DNA of 64,000 nt from assembly GCA_016928995.1 (NCBI GenBank), contig JAFGJS010000065.1, forward strand, positions 1-64,000. The letters run 5' to 3'. Shown piece by piece: positions 8,355-17,570 of this stretch. The notes beneath the pieces are model-generated. The model ran no database searches and was not told the DNA's origin. It saw only the letters and a list, made by a program, of their open reading frames with translations. Numbering within the stretch: the stretch's first letter is position 1; each line of letters opens with the position of its first letter. The position numbers and the translations under genes are program-made. This stretch comes from Candidatus Sumerlaeota bacterium (lineage in GTDB: Bacteria; Sumerlaeota; Sumerlaeia; JAFGJS01).

Positions 8355-10394
8355 ATGGGCGGCGCTTCAAACAGAGCGGCTGGCGGAACGGAATCACCCG
8401 GCGTTTCGACCGATTATCTGTTGTGGTTTGTCGTCAGCCTCACTGCGCTGGCCGGCATGACGCACATCATGTCGAGTTTCTATACGCCGAAAATTCTTTG
8501 GGCCGCCGCGAGCCTGGGGCTGGCGTTGATCTTTTTGGCGCCTCCGAATCAAGCCGCGAAGGGATTGACGCCTCTCGGCGTGATATGGACGGCGTTCGCA
8601 GGATGGGCCGCGTTTTCCCTGACATGGGCGCTGTCGCCATACGCCGGCTTTGAGCGCGTCGTCGTGCTGTTGCTGCTTACCGCCGCTTATCTCATCGCCC
8701 AACGAACGCGATTTTGGACGCACGATGCTTTCTGGCGGCTTTTTTGCGGCCTTTCCATCGTGATCAGCCTGGCGGGCTGCCTGCAATATTTACTGCACGA
8801 TCATCCTTTGATCCGCTGGATCCCCACGGCGGCCACTCCCTCTTCCACCATGGGGCAGCGAAACATCGCCGCGACGTATCTGATCGTCACTCTGCCCTTC
8901 ATCGCCTGGCATTATTTCAAGGCTCCGCCGCGCGCCGCCTGGCTTCCGTTATGCGCGCTATTCATCGGCATGCTCTTTCTGCTGTTCACCCGCTGCCGGG
9001 GCGCCTGGCTGGGCGCTGTGCTGGGTGCGTCGTTCGCCTTTTGGCATTCAGGCGCGCCGCAGACGAACGCGCTGAAAAAGAAATTCGCGCTGTTACTCGC
9101 GCCCGCGCTGCTGGCCATCCTGATCGGCTCGATCATTCCGCCCTCCGCGGCGTTCATCAACAGCAGCAAACGCACCGCGCTCGATGCGGTGGAATCCTCG
9201 GTTGCTATGATGGAGCATACTCGATTGCCCGGATGGATTCGCGGCATGCGCACGGAGCGCAAGCTTTTCCTCGGTTGCGGCCTGGGCAATTACCCGGTCG
9301 CGGCTTCGCCGTTGCTGGCGGAAGGCAAGGCGCTGGCGCTGGACGCCGATCTGCATAATGATTTTGTGCAAAGTTTCATTGAACTCGGCGTTCCGGGGCT
9401 TTTGCTCTATCTTGCGATTTATATCGCGTTGCTGTGGATGATTGCGCGCCGGCGGGGAAACGGCTTGTTGGCCGCGTCCGGCGCGGCGATCACCGGATTC
9501 ATTGTCGCGCAAAACTTCATGTACATGTCGCAGGACATCAGCAGCGGCGTTTGGATCGCGGGCGTCGCGGCCTTGATCGTGGTTGAAGCCGAAGCTAAAC
9601 CATTGCTCAAACGCACGATTCCCATCGGCGCGCTGAAAATCGGCCGCCTTGTGGCGACGGTTTTGCTGTTTCTGCTCGCCGTCATGGCCTGCCTGTCGAT
9701 TCGCGGCGACCGGCGATTTCGCTATGAGTCTTTCCAGAACCAGCCCGACATGGCCTATCTGGCGCGGAAAATCTGGCCCACAATGTGGATCGATTGCACG
9801 ATGCTGCATATCAACGCGCATATCTTCGCCAACATCGCGAACGATCTCGGCGATGCGGAAGCTACTGAGTTTTGGGCGGAACAAGCGTTGGCGCTGCATC
9901 CCCGCGATTCCGCCTCGATTGCGTTGCTGGCGGACGCCCAGGAACGGCAGGGCGAAATCGACAAGGCGATCGCCACGCTGGAAAAGGCCATGGATGCTTT
10001 TCATTATCATCCGTACCTGAAAATCACGAATCAGTTGGAACGGCTCTACAAGGAAAGGAATGAAACCGAAAACCTGGCGCGACTGAAATCCAAAATCCAG
10101 GAGTCTCGCGTCGGTGTTCCGCAAAATCCGACACCGGCCAATCGAGCGAACGATGTCCCGCTGGACATCCGCCTCGACTGGAGCGGCTGCAACGCCGCCG
10201 ATCATTATGAGCTCTATCTCTGGAAGACCGGCGAACTCAAACCAGTCTGGCCGTTGGCTCGTCCACGCGAGAGCCGCTTTGATCAAGAAGTTCCGCTTGA
10301 AAGCGGGACGATTTATTTCTGGCAAGTGACTGCGGTTGGTAAACTCCGTCGTGAGAACAGCGAAGTTTGGTATTTCAAAACGGAGCGGCGCTGA
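8355..10394 (+). CDS. O-antigen ligase/polymerase-like membrane protein with TPR and Fn3-like tail
   Basis: 679 residues. Roughly ten or more transmembrane helices occupy residues 1-445. The Wzy_C/WaaL-type periplasmic loop is recognisable (GCGLGNYP, then DLHNDFVQSFIELGVPGLLL). The C-terminal third is soluble: TPR-like helices at about 485-575 (AEQALALHPRDSASIALLAD), then a fibronectin-III-like beta domain at about 590-679 (LDIRLDWSGCNAADHYELYL). TPR tails occur in this family; the added Fn3-like domain is less usual and may bind glycan or protein partners. It starts 2 nt after the Wzz-like stop, so it is the third gene of the operon. Ligase versus polymerase cannot be decided. Its 3' end overlaps the convergent OPT-like gene by 20 bp. 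Confidence 0.87.
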   Translation: MGGASNRAAGGTESPGVSTDYLLWFVVSLTALAGMTHIMSSFYTPKILWAAASLGLALIFLAPPNQAAKGLTPLGVIWTAFAGWAAFSLTWALSPYAGFERVVVLLLLTAAYLIAQRTRFWTHDAFWRLFCGLSIVISLAGCLQYLLHDHPLIRWIPTAATPSSTMGQRNIAATYLIVTLPFIAWHYFKAPPRAAWLPLCALFIGMLFLLFTRCRGAWLGAVLGASFAFWHSGAPQTNALKKKFALLLAPALLAILIGSIIPPSAAFINSSKRTALDAVESSVAMMEHTRLPGWIRGMRTERKLFLGCGLGNYPVAASPLLAEGKALALDADLHNDFVQSFIELGVPGLLLYLAIYIALLWMIARRRGNGLLAASGAAITGFIVAQNFMYMSQDISSGVWIAGVAALIVVEAEAKPLLKRTIPIGALKIGRLVATVLLFLLAVMACLSIRGDRRFRYESFQNQPDMAYLARKIWPTMWIDCTMLHINAHIFANIANDLGDAEATEFWAEQALALHPRDSASIALLADAQERQGEIDKAIATLEKAMDAFHYHPYLKITNQLERLYKERNETENLARLKSKIQESRVGVPQNPTPANRANDVPLDIRLDWSGCNAADHYELYLWKTGELKPVWPLARPRESRFDQEVPLESGTIYFWQVTAVGKLRRENSEVWYFKTERR

Positions 10395-12453
10395 CGGCGC
10401 CGTGGATCAGTCGCAGGGCCATGACCAGCATGCTGACGAGTCCGGCGCCGGTGAAGTATCCCGCGGCGAGCGCCGGCGCGAGGCGCAGAAACCGCTCGCG
10501 TCCGAATTTGCGCTGGAAATAAAACCGGCTTAGCAGCGCGCCCGTAATCTCCAACAACATCGCATGCGGCAATTGTCCCATGCCACGAATCAAACCATAG
10601 ATCAACATCACAGGCAAACCGAACGCGCTGAGCAGCGCGTATAACGCGACCGTGCCGCTCAATCCGGCGAAGATGGTCTTGGGGTGAATCGCGCGCATGA
10701 ACTCGCTGTCGCGCACGCTGACTTCGGCGTCGCTCTGGCCGGGCGGCGTGAAGGTGCTGCTCATCAGCAGCGTTTGATTCTTCGCGGCGAGTTCCCAGTG
10801 TATCTGCGCGGCGGGATAGAGGTCGGACGGGATCGCATCCGACTTCCAGATGAAGGCCCAGAACATCAGCGAGAGAATGAACAGCACCGGCAACGCGACG
10901 AGATCGGTCTTGATCAGCGAGCGGAAATTGACGCCGGTCAGTTCGCAGACGCGGAAGGACTGCGCCATGCCGCCATAGTTTTCGATGGGCACGGGCGCGA
11001 GCCAGAGATCGAGTCCGCGAGCGCCGGAAAAGAGAAACGCCGCCTCGCGCACAAACGGAATTTCCGCCGTCTGGCCGGAGAGCCCGAGCAGCCGCGCGTT
11101 GACGTACGAAATGAACGGGCTGTAAATGAACGCGAAGAAAATCAAAAAGAACAGAATCGCGGCGCTGCGGGGCAGCAGCAGCCAGCAGACGAAAACCGTG
11201 GCGCCTGCGGCGGCGGCGTACAGCCCCAGCGCGAGCCAGAGCGAGTAATCGCCGCGACCGGTGTTGGGCGTGATCCACAGGCCTTCGAGTCCGGCGCGGC
11301 CCTGGCCCTGACGGCGCAGCTCGCGCCAGCGCGAAAGCACGTCGCGCGCCGTGGCCCAGCAGCACACCAGCGAGATGCCCAGCCCGGCGCCGATGCCAAA
11401 AGAAAGCCAGAAATCGACGCTATTGGCGAACGCGGTGTTCACCGTATCCATGCCCGGCTGCCAGTGCGGCATCACGCCGAAATGCTGCAACGTGGGATTG
11501 AGGATCATGGTCAACGCGATGGCGAGGAACGTGCCGATCACCGCCCAAAAGGGAATGATGAAGCCGATGAACACGATGCCCGGATCAATGGCGAGGCCGG
11601 TGGGCGTGGCGGGCAGGATCGACTCGGTGAGCTGCGTGGCGTCCACGAACGGCTGCGCGATGGGATACACCGGATGAGCGAAGAAAATTCCCGTGAGTCC
11701 TGGCACGCCGATGGAAAAGACGCTGAAGGCCAGACCGATCATGGCGCCGAGCGAGAAGATGCGCCAGCGCAGTTTCGATTCGTTCGATGCGGCGGAAGAC
11801 GGTTTTGTTGCATCGCGCTCATCTGGCTCCTCCGGCTCGCTCAGCGCCAGCGCGCCCTGGGCCTGGATCGGCGCAAGCGGAAAGGGCAGGTTTTCGATGT
11901 CGGAAGTCAGCCGGAAGAAAAAGTAGCCCAGCGTGTAGCGCTTGATCAGACCGATGACCATCAAAAATGCGACGAGCAGAATCGGCACGCGCCAATCGGG
12001 ATGCAGCAGGTTGCGCTCAAGGATCGCCGCGCTGTCCGGCGCTGGCGCGAACCAGGACGGGAAGGATTCGGACATGCCCGCGTCGCGCGCCGCTTCGCTG
12101 CCGGCCAGGTACGCGCGATAAACCAGCCAGCCCAGCGGTCCGCCGGGCACGAGCATCGACGCGGCCATCATTACGTGCGTGGCGTGAAGCAGCACAACGA
12201 GCTGCTCGCGCTTCAGCGGCCGGAGCGAGCGCCGCGCCAGTTCCATGAACAGCGCGACCGTGACCCATGCCGCCGCCGTGCCGAGGCTGCCGCCGGTCAT
12301 CAGGCCAAGATAGATCGCGCCGGGCATCATCACGATGCCGCAGAAAAAAATGCCTGCGACCGTGGTCCAGCCAAAGCCGTCGCGATATTCGCCGGAAGGC
12401 ATCATCAGCGAACGGTACAGTTCGATTTCACGGTCTTTGCGTTCGAGGCTCAT
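10375..12453 (-). CDS. OPT-superfamily-like polytopic transporter
   Basis: 692 residues with about 14 hydrophobic helices. It resembles oligopeptide-transporter (OPT/YSL) relatives and DUF6785-like proteins in its N-terminal helix pairs (GIVMMPGAIYLGLMTGG), its long cytoplasmic Glu/Asp-rich loop at about 225-245, and its multiple Gly/Pro-rich helices. The substrate is unknown; peptides or metal chelates would fit OPT. The start at 12453 (MSLERKD) avoids an N-terminal extension encoded by a short repeat. No strong Shine-Dalgarno site is seen. It is the last gene of a minus-strand set with the giant FtsX protein and a second OPT-related protein. The family call rests on overall pattern rather than a diagnostic motif. 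Confidence 0.6.
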   Translation of the reverse strand: MSLERKDREIELYRSLMMPSGEYRDGFGWTTVAGIFFCGIVMMPGAIYLGLMTGGSLGTAAAWVTVALFMELARRSLRPLKREQLVVLLHATHVMMAASMLVPGGPLGWLVYRAYLAGSEAARDAGMSESFPSWFAPAPDSAAILERNLLHPDWRVPILLVAFLMVIGLIKRYTLGYFFFRLTSDIENLPFPLAPIQAQGALALSEPEEPDERDATKPSSAASNESKLRWRIFSLGAMIGLAFSVFSIGVPGLTGIFFAHPVYPIAQPFVDATQLTESILPATPTGLAIDPGIVFIGFIIPFWAVIGTFLAIALTMILNPTLQHFGVMPHWQPGMDTVNTAFANSVDFWLSFGIGAGLGISLVCCWATARDVLSRWRELRRQGQGRAGLEGLWITPNTGRGDYSLWLALGLYAAAAGATVFVCWLLLPRSAAILFFLIFFAFIYSPFISYVNARLLGLSGQTAEIPFVREAAFLFSGARGLDLWLAPVPIENYGGMAQSFRVCELTGVNFRSLIKTDLVALPVLFILSLMFWAFIWKSDAIPSDLYPAAQIHWELAAKNQTLLMSSTFTPPGQSDAEVSVRDSEFMRAIHPKTIFAGLSGTVALYALLSAFGLPVMLIYGLIRGMGQLPHAMLLEITGALLSRFYFQRKFGRERFLRLAPALAAGYFTGAGLVSMLVMALRLIHGAVSAAPF

Positions 12454-12469
12454 GGGATGAAAAACTCTA

Positions 12470-12515
12470 AATCCGAAATTCGAAATCCGAAACAAACACT
12501 AAATTCAAAAATCAA
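12470..12515. repeat. ATCCGAAAT low-complexity intergenic repeat
   Basis: Tandem-like units of ATCCGAAATTCGAAATCCGAAAC followed by AAATTCAAAAATCAAAG. Shadow translations give NSKSEIRNPK-type peptides. It lies just upstream of the OPT-like gene. Confidence 0.6.
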
Positions 12516-12541
12516 AGCGCCGGCACAAGACTGCTGAGCCG

Positions 12542-12577
12542 GTCGGACTTGTCGGACTTGTCAGACCAGTCCGACAT
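12542..12577. repeat. GTCGGAC-type short intergenic repeat
   Basis: Three units of GTCGGAC(TT)GT and an inverted GTCCGAC at the right end. Related sequence lies between dcm and vsr (48196-48237) and in the linker of the kinase-MurQ fusion (21172-21213). Confidence 0.65.
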
Positions 12578-12610
12578 TTCTGAAAACGGAACACTCAACT
12601 AGAACCGCTC

Positions 12611-15600
12611 CTAGCCTTGATGCCACAGCAACATATGCCGGCGCAAGCGGGCGATGAAGCGGCGGTTCATTTGCCGCCAAGCCTCGCGTCCTCCGGATTG
12701 GTGGCGCAGCGTCACGCGCAGCCGGACGCGCCCGCTCATATCATTGCCGGCGCGGATGCAGACATCCTGCGCCACGCCGCGCTCAAACGGCTTGAGCCAA
12801 AGCACGGCGTGGATCTCGACCGCGCTCTCACGGACCAGATTCTCCACTGCAAATCCAGTCGCCCCGTGGCCATGATCGACCAGGAATTCCATCGCCGCTT
12901 CAAGCGCTGGCGCCGTACGATCCGGCGGAAGCAAAAACGGCAATTCAAACTCCAGTTCGCCTTCGCTCGGTTCGCGCAGTTCCCAACCGGTCCGATCGCT
13001 TGGCCGGGTCATGCGCAACGCGGCGCGCGCGGGAAGCAACGCCGCAAGCAACGCCGCCGCCGCGACGCCCCAGGATGCCTGCACCGCCAGCAGCGACGCA
13101 TACGAAAGCTGCAAACCTTCGCCCCAGCCCAGCGCGGCGGCGATGCGCCCGGCGCCCTGGCTGAGCATGAAGCCGCACAGCGAGGCAATCGTGACGTAGA
13201 CCAGCGCCTCGGCGAGGAACATGAAAAAGACGTGCCGCGGCGAGACTCCGATGGCGTTCAGCACACGGATTTCACCGCGGCGCTCTTGCGCGGCGCCGGT
13301 CATCGTATTGAATACCGTGAGCATGACGATCAGCAGCGGCGCCAGCAGCGTGAGCCAGCCCTCCAGCGAACGCAGACGCCGCTTGCGCCCCTTCCAGGCC
13401 AGGCTTTCCACGCCGTAATGCGCCGCCCGGCCGCTCTGCTCCAGGTAACGCTCCACTTCGGCGCGCACTTCCGCCGGAGGCGCGCCGCTCATGTCCACCG
13501 CAATGGAAAGCATGCGATGCTGCGCGCGCGGCGTGGCGAACGGCAGCGCCCGATACGGCGCAAGCACGATTTCCTCCGCCGGAATGCGCGGGGCGTTTGG
13601 ATCGGCCAGAGCCTGCGTTCTGTCGAGCCGGATTTCCGGAAGCGCCTCGATGTCAAACGGCAGCGCGTCCAGCCCATCCAGATCACGCCAGCGCGCGAGC
13701 GACTCAGCTTCGAAAATTCCATGCACGCGGCAGGCCGTTCCATTGATCCTCACGCGCATCGTCGTCTCGGCGTCCACGTCGCTGACGGTCAGTCCGAGAC
13801 GTTCGGCCATGCGATCCGAAATCATCACGGGCAGTTCGCCCGATTCACGCTCATGTTCTGGCGCGAAACCCTTGCGCCGAGTCAACATGCGCACTCCGCG
13901 CCAAAGCGGATCGCCGCTCTTCAGGCAAATGATCGAGCCGGCCTCCGCCTGCCATGCGCGTTCCGCGGTGCGGCGTTCGAGGCGCAGTTCCGGATTATAC
14001 CCTTTGCGATCCTTCCACCATTGTTCGCCGGTCAACACAATGCGCGGACAAACCCGGAAGCGGCGGCCGTAGCGTTGTTTGACCGCTTGCACCTCCGGCG
14101 AAGTCAGCGTGCGGAAACGCTCGCGCTTGATCAGCAGCCCGTCGTAACTCGCCGCGCCGACGATGGCCGCGCTGTCCACAAGTTCTTCGCGCACGGCGGT
14201 GAGCGCGATGATCGCGGCGGCCATCAACGTGATGGTCGCGAGCGTCAGGCCCGTGCGCACGGGACGCCGTCGCAGGTTGTTCACGCCCAGCATGAACGCC
14301 GCTCCGGCCAGCGTGATGCGCATGGCGCGCGTGCCTTCCGGCGCGGCGGCGCGTCCGCGCAAGGCGTCCACGGCATCCTGAAAACGGCCGGCGAAAAGCT
14401 GCATCATGCCCGCCGCGATGAACAGGACGACAAAGCCAAGCAGGATGATCAACGGCGAGCGCGCCAGATGGAACGCTGGATGCAACGCCCAGAGCGCGAT
14501 AAACACCGCGATGAACAGCGCCGCGCGCGCCGCTAATCGCGCGCGCAGATCGGCGTATCCAAAGAGCAATCGCTCCGCAAAAAAGGCGAACGGCGCGGCG
14601 AGCATCAAATGCCACAACGCGCTGATCATCGCCTCCCAGACGTTGCGCCGCAGCACGGGGTGATTCAGCGCGGCGTAAGTCAGGGCTTCGCGTTCGATCT
14701 CGCGGCGGCGTTGCGCAGGCAGGCTGCGATCCGCGCTTTGTTCAAGTAACCGTTCCGCTTCGCGCTGATACTCCACGAGCCGCTCGTCGGCCATGCCGAA
14801 ACGCTCCTGGTCCGCCAGCCGCGCGGCGTTCAACGCCGTCATGGAACGCGCGGCTTCAAACGCCACACTGTCAAAACGCGGCCGCGCCGCGGCCAGATAA
14901 CCCTCGAAGGTCCGCAGGCGCTCAGCGTCACTCATAGATGCCGCAACGTCTTGACGCGGCGCGCCCAGCATGAACGCACGCACGCTGCGCGCGTTCGGCT
15001 GCTCCGGCGATCCGCTTTCCAGCGCAACGAAGAAACGCTTCTCCGGCTCGATGAATTTCAGGCGCAGCCCGATGCCGGAAAATTCGATGCTCCGGCGGAA
15101 CGGCGACAGCGTCTCGCGGTCGAGTAGCCGCAGCCCGGAGTAATCCTCCAGTGTTTGCGGATTAACCAGCTCCATCGCGCACACCGGCTCCGCGCGAAAC
15201 GCGACAATGTTCACGTTCGACAAATCGCGGAAGAACCAGTTCAGCCGCGTGGATTGAAATTGCCGCTGGCCTTCCTCGCCTTCGTCCTTGATCCAGGCGA
15301 TGCGGCCGCTCGCATCGTGCCACGCCGCCACGGGGCCGTAGCCGTTTTTACTCGTCGATTGAAACACCCAGAAATCCGTTGCGGCGTTCTCCAATTCGTA
15401 ACGGCCGTATGGGTCAGTGAGCAGCAGCGGATGGATGTAAAATCCCGGTTTATTGAACGCGTTGGAATACGGCAAAGGACGTCCGGCCACGACGGCGCCG
15501 GCCAATCCAAACGACGGCAGCGGATCGGAACCGACGCCGTCCGCCAGCACACGTCCGCCAAAATCAGGACGCAGCAGCGCGGGTTTCGGCGCCTCGAAGC

Positions 15601-17560
15601 GTCCCGCGCCATGCGCCACGGCGAGCGCGAATTCTCCCGTCAGCTGCAACGAGGCCTGGATGCATTCCACGTCGTGCATGTAGGGCAAGTCCGCAGGCCA
15701 GGACCAACTGCGATATGTCTGGCCGCGGCCCAGGTTCCACAAAGTCGCGGCGGGATGTCCGAAACTGCTCCACATTCGCGCGCCAAGGTCTTCCAGCGGC
15801 TGAGCCTGAAGCGCGATGTTGTTTAGCATGTTACGATTTTCGTTTTCAATGACATTGACAGCCGCCGCTAGAGGATCGGCCTCGCGCAACTGGCGGGCGG
15901 CGTTGCGCAAGAGATTACTGGTTTCGAGCGCGGCGGGAGCGTTGTTCGTTCCGTAGCTCAATCCAGCCTCTTCACGGGGATCGCCGGTTTCCACCACAGG
16001 AGCTAGGCGCGGCTCGAACACGATCAACTTGCGATACGACTTCAGCGCATCGAACGCGGCCAGTTCGCTTTCACGCCTCGAGCATTGACTAGCGTGCCAA
16101 TCGCGCAGTTCGGCAAATCGCGCGATGCAACTTTCTCGCATATAGTGTGTTTGCAGAAAATCGCGGCGCGTCCCCTGAGACTCCAACAGCCGTGTAATGT
16201 CAAGACTGGAAAGCGACTGAGCCAGATTGGCCGCCTTGCGCGCCTCGTTCCATGCGCTGCGCGTTTTTGCATTGTCTTCCATTTCCATCGCGATACGACG
16301 CTCCATCACGATGTTCTTTAATTCGAAGGTCAGTTGCAGCAACGCATGCTGCGTTTGCTCTGCGAAAAATGTTTGTTGTTCCTCGTTCAGATTTTTCAAT
16401 GCGGCGGCGGTTGCGTCCGCCTCATCGAAAAATGACTTATCCTGAAACAACTCCAGCACAACATCGGCGTTTTCTCGCGCTTGCCGCTCTTGATCCAACC
16501 GCTGTTGAATTTTAGCGCGGCGCACGGACGGCTCGACGGAAGGCGTGTCGAGCGCGGCGATGAGCTGCGCCTCGCCCGCGCGCGCCATCATCCTGGCGCC
16601 ATCGCAAATGAATACGACATCGCGCGTCAAAGTTTTGCGGTTAGCGGCCATCGCGCGGGCAAGCGCGATCTGCGTGGCGGGCGAAAGCGCCTGAACCGTT
16701 CCTGGGGCGCGATCGGGCAAAATGGAGCATGCATCGTAATGGCCGAGGATCAGCAGCGCCTCTTCGCTCATTGCGGATTCATTCGCGCGCAACACGGCGA
16801 TCAGCGTCGTGATTGGCAACCGTGCAAACTCGGCATGCGCGCGGATATTCATGCGCTCACCGGCATGCTGAAAAATTTCGCGCGAAGCGGCGAAACGCGG
16901 ATAGTCCACCGGCTCGTCCGAGATCATCCCCCAGCCCGGCTGCGCGATCATGCTCCAGTTCGCCGCGTCGAGGCCGTCCAGATGCGAAACAATGACCGCG
17001 CGAAAACCAAGCGCAGCGAAACGCGTCCAATCGCAGCCGTAGTCGGGAATGATGCTTCCGTCCGCCGTGTCGATGAGCGCGATGCAACCGTCGAAGCGCG
17101 CGCGTTCATGCAGGATTTGCCCGGTGACAAGCACGAGTTCGCCGCTCAAGCCGTCCGGCGGCGTGGTCACGGGCTGCAAGTAATTCGGCAACAAGGGGAA
17201 TAGTCCCACATCCGGCAGATTGCTCGTGCACTGCGTTGTGCGCGGCGCGGCGACGTCGCCATGCAGTTCGATGAGCTCAAGGCCGTCTTGCTCGAATGAC
17301 TTGCGCAAATAATCGAGAGCGGCGGCATGACCCGGCTGGCCGATGAAGCGCGAACCCAACGCAAAGATCATCTCCTGTTCCCGCTCGACGGCGCGCCAGT
17401 CCATCGCCTCGCGCATGGCGGCGGAGTCGTAGCTGCGCGCGGCGGTTTGCGGCGGCTGATACTCCGGCGGGCGCCACAACGTGCTCCAGCCTGCGATCAA
17501 GGCTGTTGAACACGCGATCAAGAGCAGAGCGGCGATGAAATGTGCGGCGATGCGCTTCAT
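12611..17560 (-). CDS. Giant FtsX-type ABC permease with degenerate M28 peptidase domain
   Basis: 1649 residues. TM1 (about 5-26) leads to an M28 aminopeptidase-like domain at about 60-335 (GSRFIGQPGHAAALDYL, LILGHYDACS), with a PA-like insert at 105-235. The metal/catalytic set looks lost: His and Asp of HYD remain, but the bridging DN and catalytic EE positions read TV and AR. A long extracytoplasmic helical and beta region follows. Membrane helices lie at about 1005-1100, an FtsX/MacB-type unit begins near 1120 (NNLRRRPVRTGLTLATITL), and a second helix cluster at 1405-1510 carries ERRGEIRVLNAIGVSP, typical of FtsX. A soluble tail of about 120 residues closes the protein. The start at 17560 has AGG 7 nt upstream and lies 10 bp after the preceding gene. 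No ATPase partner is visible. Probably envelope lipid or substrate handling; function unknown. Confidence 0.78.
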   Translation of the reverse strand: MKRIAAHFIAALLLIACSTALIAGWSTLWRPPEYQPPQTAARSYDSAAMREAMDWRAVEREQEMIFALGSRFIGQPGHAAALDYLRKSFEQDGLELIELHGDVAAPRTTQCTSNLPDVGLFPLLPNYLQPVTTPPDGLSGELVLVTGQILHERARFDGCIALIDTADGSIIPDYGCDWTRFAALGFRAVIVSHLDGLDAANWSMIAQPGWGMISDEPVDYPRFAASREIFQHAGERMNIRAHAEFARLPITTLIAVLRANESAMSEEALLILGHYDACSILPDRAPGTVQALSPATQIALARAMAANRKTLTRDVVFICDGARMMARAGEAQLIAALDTPSVEPSVRRAKIQQRLDQERQARENADVVLELFQDKSFFDEADATAAALKNLNEEQQTFFAEQTQHALLQLTFELKNIVMERRIAMEMEDNAKTRSAWNEARKAANLAQSLSSLDITRLLESQGTRRDFLQTHYMRESCIARFAELRDWHASQCSRRESELAAFDALKSYRKLIVFEPRLAPVVETGDPREEAGLSYGTNNAPAALETSNLLRNAARQLREADPLAAAVNVIENENRNMLNNIALQAQPLEDLGARMWSSFGHPAATLWNLGRGQTYRSWSWPADLPYMHDVECIQASLQLTGEFALAVAHGAGRFEAPKPALLRPDFGGRVLADGVGSDPLPSFGLAGAVVAGRPLPYSNAFNKPGFYIHPLLLTDPYGRYELENAATDFWVFQSTSKNGYGPVAAWHDASGRIAWIKDEGEEGQRQFQSTRLNWFFRDLSNVNIVAFRAEPVCAMELVNPQTLEDYSGLRLLDRETLSPFRRSIEFSGIGLRLKFIEPEKRFFVALESGSPEQPNARSVRAFMLGAPRQDVAASMSDAERLRTFEGYLAAARPRFDSVAFEAARSMTALNAARLADQERFGMADERLVEYQREAERLLEQSADRSLPAQRRREIEREALTYAALNHPVLRRNVWEAMISALWHLMLAAPFAFFAERLLFGYADLRARLAARAALFIAVFIALWALHPAFHLARSPLIILLGFVVLFIAAGMMQLFAGRFQDAVDALRGRAAAPEGTRAMRITLAGAAFMLGVNNLRRRPVRTGLTLATITLMAAAIIALTAVREELVDSAAIVGAASYDGLLIKRERFRTLTSPEVQAVKQRYGRRFRVCPRIVLTGEQWWKDRKGYNPELRLERRTAERAWQAEAGSIICLKSGDPLWRGVRMLTRRKGFAPEHERESGELPVMISDRMAERLGLTVSDVDAETTMRVRINGTACRVHGIFEAESLARWRDLDGLDALPFDIEALPEIRLDRTQALADPNAPRIPAEEIVLAPYRALPFATPRAQHRMLSIAVDMSGAPPAEVRAEVERYLEQSGRAAHYGVESLAWKGRKRRLRSLEGWLTLLAPLLIVMLTVFNTMTGAAQERRGEIRVLNAIGVSPRHVFFMFLAEALVYVTIASLCGFMLSQGAGRIAAALGWGEGLQLSYASLLAVQASWGVAAAALLAALLPARAALRMTRPSDRTGWELREPSEGELEFELPFLLPPDRTAPALEAAMEFLVDHGHGATGFAVENLVRESAVEIHAVLWLKPFERGVAQDVCIRAGNDMSGRVRLRVTLRHQSGGREAWRQMNRRFIARLRRHMLLWHQG

Positions 17561-17570
17561 GAGCAACCTA

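Noticed and set aside
10684-12537. Plus-strand 617-codon frame over the OPT-like gene
   Set aside because: Extremely rich in Arg, Gln, Glu, His and Ala with no hydrophobic core; it includes translated ATCCGAAAT repeat at its end.
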